64,000 nucleotides of DNA from Actinomycetota bacterium (GTDB lineage Bacteria > Actinomycetota > Acidimicrobiia > Acidimicrobiales > Ilumatobacteraceae): NCBI GenBank assembly GCA_030645495.1, contig JAUSLV010000027.1, positions 62,001 through 126,000 of the forward strand. Reading direction: 5' to 3'. Each line of letters opens with the position of its first letter. Within the stretch, counting starts at the first letter, position 1. Shown here one piece after another: positions 8,696 through 16,338 of the stretch. The notes below the pieces were generated by a model. It worked only from the letters and a program-made list of their open reading frames with translations, did not search any database and was not told the DNA's origin. Position numbers and translations under genes: made by a program.

Positions 8696-9781
8696 GTGGT
8701 GAGCGCGCCGCGTCCGCTGGTGTCGGTGGTGGTCTCCACCTACTGCGGCGAGTCGCTGCTACGCGGCTGCCTGGAGATCCTGCTGGGCCAGACCATCGCG
8801 TCGCGCCTCGAGATCATCGTCATCGACAGCGGCTCGCCGCAGAACGAACGCGCCATCGTCGACGACATGCGGCGCACGGCACCGAACATCGTCTACGTGC
8901 GAACCGAGCGCGAGTCGCTGTATGTGGCGTGGAACAGGGCGCTGCACATGGCCACCGGCGATTACTTCGCCAACTTCAACACCGACGACTGGCTGCGCCA
9001 CGACGCGCTCGAGTTGTTCGCCAGCGCGCTCGACGAACACCCCGAGGCCGACCTCGCCTACGCACACTTGGCGCTCACCGACGAGGCGCAGCGGCCGCCG
9101 CGGCCCACCGACCGGTTTGCGCTCCACCCGCCGTACGAACCCGCGCTTCCCCTGTTCTACTGCTACGGCGGTTGCACCCAGTTCTGGCGCCGCACCTCGC
9201 TCGAACGACTGCACGGCTACGACGAGCAGCTCGAGGCCTGCGCCGACCTCGAGGTACTGATCCGCCTCACCGCCGCCGGCGGCACCGCCGTGCTGGTGCC
9301 AGCGGTGCTCGAGGCATTCTTCCTGAACCCCCACGGCATCTCCCGAGCCACCGACACTTCCGAACGCGAGCAGGCGATCCTCTACCCGCGAGCACGCGAC
9401 ACCACGCCACTGCACCGCATGTACGCGATCGACCCCGACGACCCGGCCTCGGTGGCCGACGGCTGGACAGCGCTGGGCAACCTCGCCTACGACGTGCAGG
9501 TGCCCTGGCAGGATGGGCCACTACGCAACACCGAGTTCGCGCTCGAGTGCTACGCGCGGGCACTGCGGGCTCGACCGAACCACGCGCCCGCGCTGCACAA
9601 CCGCTACGTAATTCTGTTGCTTACCGTAGGCACCGGCGCAGCGGAGGCCACCGTGGCCGGGTTCGGCGGCGCCGATGCGGCCCGCATCCGGGGTACCGAC
9701 CGAGCGTTGATCCACCCCGCCGTGCAGCCGGCCGTGAGCGGCCCGGTGTTCGCCGGCGCTGTCGAAGTCGCCGCCAAGTAG
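8696..9781 (+). CDS. Family 2 glycosyltransferase with C-terminal TPR-like region
   Basis: A GT-A fold transferase of about 361 residues. The N-terminal 'VSVVVSTYCGESLLRGCLEILLGQT' region is cut here to its key feature: a nucleotide-binding first strand 'SVVVSTY'. 'IDSGS' and the metal-binding DxD equivalent 'FNTDDW' (about residue 95) follow. 'FWRRTSLERLHGYDEQLEACADLEVLIRL' region (key residues G-Y-D and D-L-E) is the acceptor-side ED motif. The last 110 residues contain a TPR-like helix pair ('ALECYARALRARPNHAPAL'). I chose GTG 8696, 5 nt after the upstream stop, with AAGAAGG as RBS; GTG 8699 is equally possible. Sugar and acceptor are unknown. Confidence 0.8.
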   Translation: MVSAPRPLVSVVVSTYCGESLLRGCLEILLGQTIASRLEIIVIDSGSPQNERAIVDDMRRTAPNIVYVRTERESLYVAWNRALHMATGDYFANFNTDDWLRHDALELFASALDEHPEADLAYAHLALTDEAQRPPRPTDRFALHPPYEPALPLFYCYGGCTQFWRRTSLERLHGYDEQLEACADLEVLIRLTAAGGTAVLVPAVLEAFFLNPHGISRATDTSEREQAILYPRARDTTPLHRMYAIDPDDPASVADGWTALGNLAYDVQVPWQDGPLRNTEFALECYARALRARPNHAPALHNRYVILLLTVGTGAAEATVAGFGGADAARIRGTDRALIHPAVQPAVSGPVFAGAVEVAAK

Positions 9782-9809
9782 CGGGCGGGTGAGCCGCTGG
9801 CCGCACTTG

Positions 9810-9825
9810 TTGACTACGTTGTCAA
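9810..9825. promoter_or_regulatory. TTGAC-N6-GTCAA dyad upstream of the CoA-transferase gene
   Basis: TTGAC-TACGTT-GTCAA is a perfect 5-bp inverted repeat with a 6-bp spacer, centred about 36 bp before ATG 9854. It matches the dyad upstream of the enoyl-CoA hydratase gene in half-sites, spacing and distance to the start codon. Confidence 0.5.
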
Positions 9826-9853
9826 ACCGGGGAACGACACGGGGGGTTGGTCG

Positions 9854-11065
9854 ATGTACGACGTCATGCAGGGTGTGCGAGTGATCGAGGTCGCGGAGCA
9901 CACGTTCGTGCCTGCCGCGGCGATGATCCTGGCCGACTGGGGTGCCGATGTGATCAAGGTCGAGCGTGTCGCCGGCGGCGGCGATGCGGCCCGCAGCATG
10001 CGCATCATCCAGCGGCCGGGCCTGAAGAGCAACCCGTTCTTCGAGGCCGCCAACCGCGGCAAGCGCGGGCTTGGCCTGGATCTCACCAAGCCCGAGGGTC
10101 GCGAGTACCTGAAGCAGTTGATCGAGGGCGCCGACGTGTTCATCACCAACATGCGCGACGACGCGTGCGTGAAGCTGGGCATCACCCCCGACGACGTGAT
10201 GAAGATCAACCCGCGGATCGTGTATGCCAGCGGCACCGGCTACGGCCGCTCGGGCCCGCTCGCCGCGGCCCGCGGCTTCGACATGCCGTCGTCGTGGACA
10301 CGCAGCGGTTCGGCGTTCGTGCAGACACCCACCAACGGTGGCCCGCCGCCCAACCAGCCCGGCTCGGTGGGCGACCTCACCGGTGGCGCCACGCTGGCCG
10401 GCGCGATCTGCGCCGCGCTGTTCCGCCGCGAGCGCACGGGTAAGGGGGCGATCGTGGATCACGCGCTGTACATGATGGGCACCTACATCATGAGTCAGTC
10501 GCTGATCTCGGCGTCGATGGGGTGGAAGGCCGCCGGCCCGATGCCCAGCCGCGAAGCGTTCCCCGATCCGCTGATGAACTGGTACCGCACCAGCGACAAC
10601 CGCTGGCTGCTGCTGTGCCTGCTGTACGACGCGTGGTGGGAGGACTTCGCCACCAAGGTCGGCCACCCCGAGTGGATCACCGACCCGAAGTTCGCCGACC
10701 CTGCGGCCCGCGCCGCCAACTGCGTCGAGATGATCGCCATCCTCGACGGCATCTTCGCCGGCAAGACGCTGGCCGAATGGGAGGCGCAGTTCGCCGAACT
10801 GCAGGGTGTGTGGTCGCCGGCCAAGAGCCCCGCCGAAGTGATCACCGACGAGCAGGCACTGGTGAACGGGTTCATCACGCCGGTCACGTACCCCGACGGC
10901 ACGCACTACCTCACCGGCGCGTCGCCCGGGCAGTTCGACGGCCGCCCCGTGGGCGAGTTGCGCGCCAGCCCAACCCACGGCCAGCACACCGACGACGTGA
11001 TGCGCGAACTGGGCCTCAGCGACGAGCAGATCGCCGAACTGAAGGCCCGCGGCATCGTCATCTGA
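9854..11065 (+). CDS. CaiB/BaiF (family III) acyl-CoA transferase
   Basis: A 403-residue family III CoA-transferase, which moves CoA between carboxylic acids through an aspartyl-CoA thioester. The catalytic Asp is Asp174 in 'GSVGDLTGGAT', matching the Frc position. The N-terminal Rossmann part 'ADWGADVIKVER' and the 'LGLDLTKPEGREYLKQL' segment are family hallmarks. Substrate is not predictable: carnitine, bile acid, alpha-methylacyl or oxalate relatives share these motifs. It begins at ATG 9854 after a G-rich stretch and ends in a hairpin. The dyad shared with the enoyl-CoA hydratase gene suggests a common acyl-CoA regulator. Confidence 0.88.
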   Translation: MYDVMQGVRVIEVAEHTFVPAAAMILADWGADVIKVERVAGGGDAARSMRIIQRPGLKSNPFFEAANRGKRGLGLDLTKPEGREYLKQLIEGADVFITNMRDDACVKLGITPDDVMKINPRIVYASGTGYGRSGPLAAARGFDMPSSWTRSGSAFVQTPTNGGPPPNQPGSVGDLTGGATLAGAICAALFRRERTGKGAIVDHALYMMGTYIMSQSLISASMGWKAAGPMPSREAFPDPLMNWYRTSDNRWLLLCLLYDAWWEDFATKVGHPEWITDPKFADPAARAANCVEMIAILDGIFAGKTLAEWEAQFAELQGVWSPAKSPAEVITDEQALVNGFITPVTYPDGTHYLTGASPGQFDGRPVGELRASPTHGQHTDDVMRELGLSDEQIAELKARGIVI

Positions 11066-11068
11066 CGC

Positions 11069-11085
11069 CGGTCGGCGGGCGACCG
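11069..11085 (+). terminator. Short hairpin after the CoA-transferase gene
   Basis: CGGTCG-GCGGG-CGACCG, a 6-bp perfect stem with a 5-nt loop, 3 bp after the stop codon. It has no T-run and lies just before the probable promoter of the glutathione peroxidase gene. Confidence 0.4.
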
Positions 11086-11114
11086 ACCACCAGCGAACCC
11101 GCTACTGTTGCCGT

Positions 11115-11588
11115 ATGTCGGCCTTTCATGATCTCACCATGCGGTCCATCACCGGTGACGAGGTGAGCCTCGCCGAGTATCGCGGCAAGGTGTGCCTCGT
11201 CGTCAACGTGGCGAGCAATTGAGGCCTCACCGGCCAGTACGCAGGTCTGCGTGCGCTCCACGACACCTACGCACAGCAGGGGTTCGCCGTCCTGGCCTTC
11301 CCCTGTAACCAGTTCGGTGCGCAGGAACCCGGTACCGACGCAGAGATCCTCGAGTTCGCGACATCCAAGTACGGCGTGACGTTCCCGATGTTCTCCAAGA
11401 TCGATGTCAACGGCGCCGACTCGTGCGCGCTCTACGAGTGGCTGCGCGGCGAGTCGGGCGGCGAGGACATCACCTGGAACTTCGAGAAGTTCCTGATCGA
11501 CGGCAACGGCAACGTCGTCGAGCGGTTCAACCCGATGGTGACCCCCGAGGCCGTCGAGCCGAAGGTCTCGGTACTGTTGCTGTCGTGA
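11115..11588 (+). CDS. Selenocysteine-containing glutathione peroxidase (in-frame UGA read as Sec)
   Basis: A 157-residue thioredoxin-fold peroxidase that reduces hydroperoxides. One TGA (11220-11222) interrupts the frame at residue 36, exactly where the family has its peroxidatic Sec or Cys: 'NVASN-U-GLTGQY'. The rest of the catalytic tetrad is intact: Gln66 in 'FPCNQFG', Trp121 and Asn122 in 'ITWNF'. Sequence on both sides is fully family-like with no other stop, so this is not decay. A bacterial SECIS-like hairpin follows the UGA. There is no Shine-Dalgarno; TACTGT (11103-11108) lies 6 nt before ATG 11115, suggesting a leaderless mRNA. The stop overlaps the hypF start (GTGA). Actinobacteria usually lack glutathione, so the reductant may be thioredoxin or mycothiol (inference). 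Confidence 0.88.
11237..11254 (+). promoter_or_regulatory. Bacterial SECIS element
   Basis: A 7-bp hairpin GTACGCA-GGTC-TGCGTGC (one U-G pair) with a GGUC apical loop. The loop begins 21 nt after the UGA, inside the usual bacterial range. The ten-base core GCAGGTCTGC is, as I recall it, identical to the apical part of the E. coli fdhF SECIS bound by SelB. It lies within the coding sequence, as bacterial SECIS elements must. Confidence 0.8.
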
Positions 11589-13882
11589 GGTTGCGCGTCA
11601 CCGGGGTGGTGCAGGGTGTCGGCTTCCGGCCGTTCGTGCACCGGCTGGCCACCTCGCTGGATCTGCACGGCACGGTGCGCAACGACGCGGCGGGCGTGCT
11701 GATCGACGTGTTCGGGCCGGCCGAGGTGCTCGACGAGTTCGTGCGCCGTGTTGCCATCGACGCTCCCCCGCTGGCGAGCGTGACCGGCGTGGCCGTGGTG
11801 CCCGACGATTCGGCGCTGGCGGTGGCCGACGGCTTCCGCATCATCGCCTCCGACGACGCTGCGACCGCGGCCGCAGCGATCACCGCGCTGCCACCCGACG
11901 TGGCCGTGTGCGACGAATGCCTCGCCGAGATGCGCGACCCCGCCGACCGGCGATACCGCTACCCGTTCGTCACCTGCACCCAGTGCGGGCCGCGATTCAC
12001 GATCACCCGCCACCTGCCCTACGACCGGCCCACCACCACGATGGCCGGGTTCGTGCTGTGCCCCGCCTGCCAGGCCGAGTACGACGACCCCACCGACCGC
12101 CGCTACCACGCCCAGCCACTGGCCTGCCCCACGTGCGGGCCGCACCTGACGCTGCACACCGCTGACGGTGTGGTCGCCGAGCGCGACGACGCGCTGCGTG
12201 GCGCGCAACGGCTGATCGATGACGGCCGGATCGTGGCGGTGAAGGGCATCGGCGGCTACCACCTCGTGTGCGACGCCACGAACGCGACTGCGGTCGCCAC
12301 GCTGCGCGCCCGCAAGGGGCGCGGTGCGAAGCCGTTCGCCGTGCTGGTGGCCGACCGCGCCCCACTCGCGGAGGTGGCGGCGGTGAGCGCCACGGAGCAG
12401 AGCGCGCTCGTGTCTCCGCAACGGCCGATTGTGCTGTTGCGCCGCACTCCGGGCGCGGCCGGTTGGCCCGAGCTGGTCGCGCCCGGCGCGGCCGACGTGG
12501 GCGTGATGCTGCCGTCGTCGCCCGTGCAGCACCTGCTGCTCGACGGGTTGGGCACGCAGGTGGTGGTGTGCACCTCGGGCAACGTGGCCGACGAGCCGAT
12601 CGTCACCGACGACGGTGATGCGTTGAGACGGTTGCGCGAGATCGCCGACGCGTGGCTCACGAACGACCGGCCGATCCACTCAGCGTGCGACGACAGCATC
12701 GTGCGCGCTCGCGGCCCCATGATGGTGCCACTGCGCCGCGCCCGCGGCTTCACCCCACTACCGGTGCCGCTGGCGAGCGACGGTCGCGCCGTGTTGGCGA
12801 TGGGCGGCGACCTGAAGGGCTCGCTGTGCCTGGCCGTGGGCCGCCAGGCGTTCATGTCGCAGCACCTAGGCGACCACGGCCAACTGGCCACGTACCGCGC
12901 CGCCCGCCAGGCAGCGCGGCAACTCGTCGACCTGCTGTGCACCACGCCCGCGGCGGTGGCGATCGATGCCCACCCCGGCTATCTGTCGGCCCGCCTGGGG
13001 CGCGAGCTGGCCGGCGAGTGGGGCGTGCCGGTGGTGGAGGTGCAGCACCACCACGCGCACGTGGTGAGCGTGATGGCCGAACACGGCGTGCACGGGCCGG
13101 TGATCGGCGTGGCCTTCGACGGCACCGGCTACGGGCCCGACGGCACGATCTGGGGCGGCGAGATCATGCTCGCCACCGCCGCCAGCGTCACCCGCGTCGC
13201 CCACCTGAAAGCGATCCCGCTGCCCGGTGGCGACGCGGCGATCGAGCACCCGGCGCGCACTGCGCTCGCCCACCTGTGGGCCGCCGGTGTGGAGTGGGAT
13301 CCGCACCTGGCCGCGGTTGCCGCCGTCGCCCCCGCCGACCGGCAGGTGTTGCGCACGCAACTGGAGCGCGGCGTGCACACCGTGGCCACCAGCAGCATGG
13401 GCCGCCTGTTCGACGCGGTCGCTGCGCTCGCCGGCGTGCGCCAACGCGTCGACTACGAGGCTCAGGCGGCGATCGAGCTGGAGGCCGTGCTCGACCCGCT
13501 GGCCACCGGCGCGTACACGTTCCCGCTCGCCGACGCGGCCGGCGCCGTCGACTGTGCCCCCGTCATCCGCGCCGTCGCCGCCGACGCGCTGGCCGGCACC
13601 CCCGCCGGCACCATCTCCGCCCGCTTCCATTCCGCCCTCGTGTCACACGTGGTGCACCAGGTTCGGACGTCGGCGTGTGACACAAGCGCAGGAACGGGAG
13701 GAACTGTGGTGGTGTTGTCGGGCGGGGTGTTCCAGAACGCGTGGCTGGCCGACGCGTGCGAGGCCGTGCTGGTGCGCGAAGGTTGCACCGTGCTGACCCA
13801 CCGACTGGTGCCCACGAACGACGGCGGCCTCGCGCTGGGCCAGGCCGTGATCGCCCGTGCGCTCCTCGGAGGGAACGGCTGA
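11585..13882 (+). CDS. hypF: Carbamoyltransferase HypF (hydrogenase maturation)
   Basis: HypF (765 residues) uses carbamoyl phosphate and ATP to load a carbamoyl group on the C-terminal Cys of HypE, the source of the CN ligands of the [NiFe] site. Domains in order: acylphosphatase ('GVVQGVGFRPFVHR', residues 7-20); two C-x2-C...C-x2-C zinc fingers ('CDECLAEM', 'CTQCGP', 'CPACQAEY', 'CPTCGP', about 105-190); a YrdC-like domain; and a Kae1-like domain with metal-binding 'VEVQHHHAH' and a C-terminal 'LSGGVFQN'. Length is standard. GTG 11585 overlaps the glutathione peroxidase stop by 4 bp, so translation of hypF probably depends on ribosomes that have read through the UGA. Confidence 0.95.
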   Translation: MRLRVTGVVQGVGFRPFVHRLATSLDLHGTVRNDAAGVLIDVFGPAEVLDEFVRRVAIDAPPLASVTGVAVVPDDSALAVADGFRIIASDDAATAAAAITALPPDVAVCDECLAEMRDPADRRYRYPFVTCTQCGPRFTITRHLPYDRPTTTMAGFVLCPACQAEYDDPTDRRYHAQPLACPTCGPHLTLHTADGVVAERDDALRGAQRLIDDGRIVAVKGIGGYHLVCDATNATAVATLRARKGRGAKPFAVLVADRAPLAEVAAVSATEQSALVSPQRPIVLLRRTPGAAGWPELVAPGAADVGVMLPSSPVQHLLLDGLGTQVVVCTSGNVADEPIVTDDGDALRRLREIADAWLTNDRPIHSACDDSIVRARGPMMVPLRRARGFTPLPVPLASDGRAVLAMGGDLKGSLCLAVGRQAFMSQHLGDHGQLATYRAARQAARQLVDLLCTTPAAVAIDAHPGYLSARLGRELAGEWGVPVVEVQHHHAHVVSVMAEHGVHGPVIGVAFDGTGYGPDGTIWGGEIMLATAASVTRVAHLKAIPLPGGDAAIEHPARTALAHLWAAGVEWDPHLAAVAAVAPADRQVLRTQLERGVHTVATSSMGRLFDAVAALAGVRQRVDYEAQAAIELEAVLDPLATGAYTFPLADAAGAVDCAPVIRAVAADALAGTPAGTISARFHSALVSHVVHQVRTSACDTSAGTGGTVVVLSGGVFQNAWLADACEAVLVREGCTVLTHRLVPTNDGGLALGQAVIARALLGGNG

Positions 13883-13883
13883 C

Positions 13884-14132
13884 ATGTGCCTCGCGATCCC
13901 CGGCCGCATCGTGAGCATCGGCGAGCAGTACGGCCAGCCGGTGGCGATGGTGGACTTCGGCGGCACCAGCCAAGAGGTAGTGCTGTCGCTCGTGCCCGAG
14001 GCGGTGGTGGGCGACTACGTGATCGCCCACGCGGGCGTGGCCATCCAGGTGCTCGACGAGGCCGCCGCCGCGGAGACACTGGCGCTGCTGGCAGAACTGG
14101 GCGAGCCCGGCCGCACGGACGACCCGGCGTGA
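13884..14132 (+). CDS. hypC: Hydrogenase assembly chaperone HypC
   Basis: HypC (82 residues) carries the Fe(CN)2CO moiety with HypD and delivers it to the hydrogenase large subunit. It begins 'MCLAIPGRI': the essential Cys2 directly after the start Met, followed by the family 'AIPG' motif. The 'VDFGG' and '[13 protein letters not shown]' stretches are typical. GGAGGGA (about 13868-13874) gives a good ribosome binding site, which settles ATG 13884 over the upstream in-frame start. It lies 1 bp after hypF and overlaps hypD by 4 bp. Confidence 0.96.
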   Translation: MCLAIPGRIVSIGEQYGQPVAMVDFGGTSQEVVLSLVPEAVVGDYVIAHAGVAIQVLDEAAAAETLALLAELGEPGRTDDPA

Positions 14133-15229
14133 AGTACTTCGACGAGTTCAACGACCCGGCGCTGGCCCGGCGACTGCTGGCTGAGATCGCGCGCATCACC
14201 ACTCGCCCCTGGGCGCTGATGGAGGTGTGCGGCGGCCAGACGCACTCGATCATCCGCCACGGCATCGACCAACTGCTGCCCGAGGGTGTTGAGTTGCTGC
14301 ACGGCCCTGGATGCCCCGTGTGCGTCACCCCGCTGGCGATGATCGACCGCGCGCTCGCGCTTGCGGCGCGGCCCGAGATCACGTTCTGCTCGTTCGGCGA
14401 CATGCTGCGGGTGCCCGGCAGCGGCGGCGACCTGTTCGGTGTGCGCAGCCGCGGCGGCGACCTGCGCGTGGTGTTCTCACCGCTCGACGCGGTGCGCATC
14501 GCCGCTGCCGAGCCAGAGCGGCAAGTGGTGTTCTTCGCGATCGGCTTCGAGACCACCGCTCCCGCCAACGCCCTCGCAGTCCAACAGGCACAGCGGCTGG
14601 GCCTCGGCAACTTCTCGCTGCTCGTGTCGCACGTGCTGGTGCCGCCGGCGATCGGGGCGATCCTCGCCGCCCCCGTGTGCCGCGTGCAGGCGTTCCTCGC
14701 GGCCGGCCATGTGTGCACCGTGATGGGCTGCGGCGAGTACGCGCCGATCGTGCAGCGCCACCACGTGCCCGTGGTGGTCACCGGCTTCGAGCCGGTGGAT
14801 CTGCTCGACGGCATCCGCCGCGCGATCGTGCAGTTGGAGGCCGGCCGCGCCGAGGTGGAGAACGCGTACCCGCGGGCCGTCAGCGCGGAGGGCAACCCGG
14901 CAGCGCGGGCACTGCTGGCCGAGGTGTTCGAGGTGTGCGACCGCGACTGGCGCGGCATCGGCACGATCCCGGCCAGCGGGTGGCGGCTGCGCGAACACCT
15001 GCACGCGTTCGACGCCGCGCTGCGCTTCGACGTGGGCGAGATCACCGCCACCGAACCGGCTGCGTGCCGCAGCGGCGAGGTGCTGCGCGGCCTGATCACC
15101 CCGGTGGAGTGCGAGATGTTCGCCACCACGTGCACCCCGCGCTCGCCGTTGGGGGCGACGATGGTGAGCGACGAAGGCACCTGCGCCGCGTACTACGCGC
15201 ACCGCCGCGTGGAGCTGCGTCGTGGTTGA
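14129..15229 (+). CDS. hypD: Fe-(CN)2CO assembly scaffold HypD
   Basis: HypD (366 residues) binds one [4Fe-4S] cluster and with HypC assembles the Fe(CN)2CO group. The conserved blocks are '[10 protein letters not shown]' near residue 30, '[10 protein letters not shown]' near 60, 'GFETTAPA', and 'CGEYAPI'. The C-terminal cluster cysteines lie in '[10 protein letters not shown]', 'VECEMF', 'TTCTPRS' and 'EGTCAAYY'. Start GTG 14129 overlaps the hypC stop as GTGA. The stop overlaps the hypE start by 8 bp. Confidence 0.96.
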   Translation: MKYFDEFNDPALARRLLAEIARITTRPWALMEVCGGQTHSIIRHGIDQLLPEGVELLHGPGCPVCVTPLAMIDRALALAARPEITFCSFGDMLRVPGSGGDLFGVRSRGGDLRVVFSPLDAVRIAAAEPERQVVFFAIGFETTAPANALAVQQAQRLGLGNFSLLVSHVLVPPAIGAILAAPVCRVQAFLAAGHVCTVMGCGEYAPIVQRHHVPVVVTGFEPVDLLDGIRRAIVQLEAGRAEVENAYPRAVSAEGNPAARALLAEVFEVCDRDWRGIGTIPASGWRLREHLHAFDAALRFDVGEITATEPAACRSGEVLRGLITPVECEMFATTCTPRSPLGATMVSDEGTCAAYYAHRRVELRRG

Positions 15230-16289
15230 GCCGGCCGGCCCGGTTGACCCGGCCGACTGGTCGTGCCCCGTGCCCGTCGGCCATCGGGAGCAGGTGGTGT
15301 TGGGCCACGGTGGCGGGGGCCGGCTGAGCGCCGAGCTGCTGGCCGACGTGTTCCTGCCAGCGCTCGGCAATCCGCTGCTGGGCCAGCTCGCCGACAGCAC
15401 GGTGGTCGCAGTGGGCGGCGAACGGCTGGCGATGAGCACCGACTCGTTCGTGGTGCAGCCGCTGTTCTTCCCCGGTGGCGACATCGGCTCGCTGGCCGTG
15501 CACGGCACGGTGAACGACCTCGCCTGCTCAGGGGCGGTGCCGCTGCACCTCACTGCCGCGTTCGTGATCGAAGAGGGCACCGCCATCGAGGTGCTGCGGC
15601 GCATCGCCGCGTCGATGGGCGAGGCTGCCCGCGCGGCCGGCGTGGCGATCGTGGCCGGCGACACGAAGGTGGTGCAACGTGGCCAGGGCGACGGTGTGTT
15701 CATCACCACCGCCGGTGTGGGCCGTGTGCGCGACGGCGCCGACGTGCGCCCCGAGCGCGCCGCTGCAGGCGACGCGGTGTTGCTCAGCGGCAGCATCGGC
15801 CGCCACGGCGTGGCCGTGATGAGCGTGCGCGACGGCCTGCAGTTCGGCTCGCCCGTCACCAGCGACTCGGCGCCGGTGCACGGCCTGGTGGCCGCGCTGT
15901 TCGACGCGGGTGTCGACGTGCACGTGCTGCGCGACCCCACCCGCGGCGGTGTGGCCGCGTCGCTGAACGAGATCGCCACCGCGGCGAACGTGGGGATCGT
16001 GATCGGGGAGACAGAGGTGCCCGTCGATGCTGCGGTGCGCAGCGCCTGCACGCTGATGGGCCTCGACCCGCTGCACGTGGCCAACGAGGGTCGCCTGCTG
16101 GTGTTCGTGGCCGAGGCCGACGCCGAGCGCGCGCTCGCCGCGCTGCGCGCCACAGCCGGTGGCGAAGGCGCGGTGGCCATCGGCACGGTGGTGGCCGATC
16201 ATGCAGGGATGGTGGTGGGCAACACCGCGATCGGCGGCACGCGCATCATCGACATGCCGCTCGGCGAGCTGCTCCCGCGGATCTGCTGA
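15222..16289 (+). CDS. hypE: Carbamoyl dehydratase HypE
   Basis: HypE (355 residues) dehydrates the carbamoyl group placed on its C-terminal Cys to thiocyanate, the cyanide donor. The protein ends 'LLPRIC', the diagnostic PRIC terminus. The N-terminal '[16 protein letters not shown]' region and '[19 protein letters not shown]' (read as key features GHGGGG and S-T-D-S-F) form the PurM-like ATP-binding fold shared with SelD; the PRIC end shows it is not SelD. It closes the plus-strand hypFCDE run. Neither hypA nor hypB is in this window. Confidence 0.96.
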   Translation: MVEPAGPVDPADWSCPVPVGHREQVVLGHGGGGRLSAELLADVFLPALGNPLLGQLADSTVVAVGGERLAMSTDSFVVQPLFFPGGDIGSLAVHGTVNDLACSGAVPLHLTAAFVIEEGTAIEVLRRIAASMGEAARAAGVAIVAGDTKVVQRGQGDGVFITTAGVGRVRDGADVRPERAAAGDAVLLSGSIGRHGVAVMSVRDGLQFGSPVTSDSAPVHGLVAALFDAGVDVHVLRDPTRGGVAASLNEIATAANVGIVIGETEVPVDAAVRSACTLMGLDPLHVANEGRLLVFVAEADAERALAALRATAGGEGAVAIGTVVADHAGMVVGNTAIGGTRIIDMPLGELLPRIC

Positions 16290-16338
16290 CCCGCTACCCG
16301 GCTGACGCGGCTTGGCCGGAGGGGTATGGTCCCATTGC

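Noticed and set aside
11115-11588. Reading the glutathione peroxidase as a pseudogene broken by a nonsense mutation
   Set aside because: Only one stop is present, it is TGA, it falls at the Sec/Cys site, a SECIS hairpin follows, and all other catalytic residues are intact.
15222-16289. hypE as selD (selenophosphate synthetase), which would complete a Sec pathway here
   Set aside because: The C-terminus is PRIC and the N-terminus lacks the SelD Cys/Sec-Gly-Cys-Lys active-site loop, so it is HypE.
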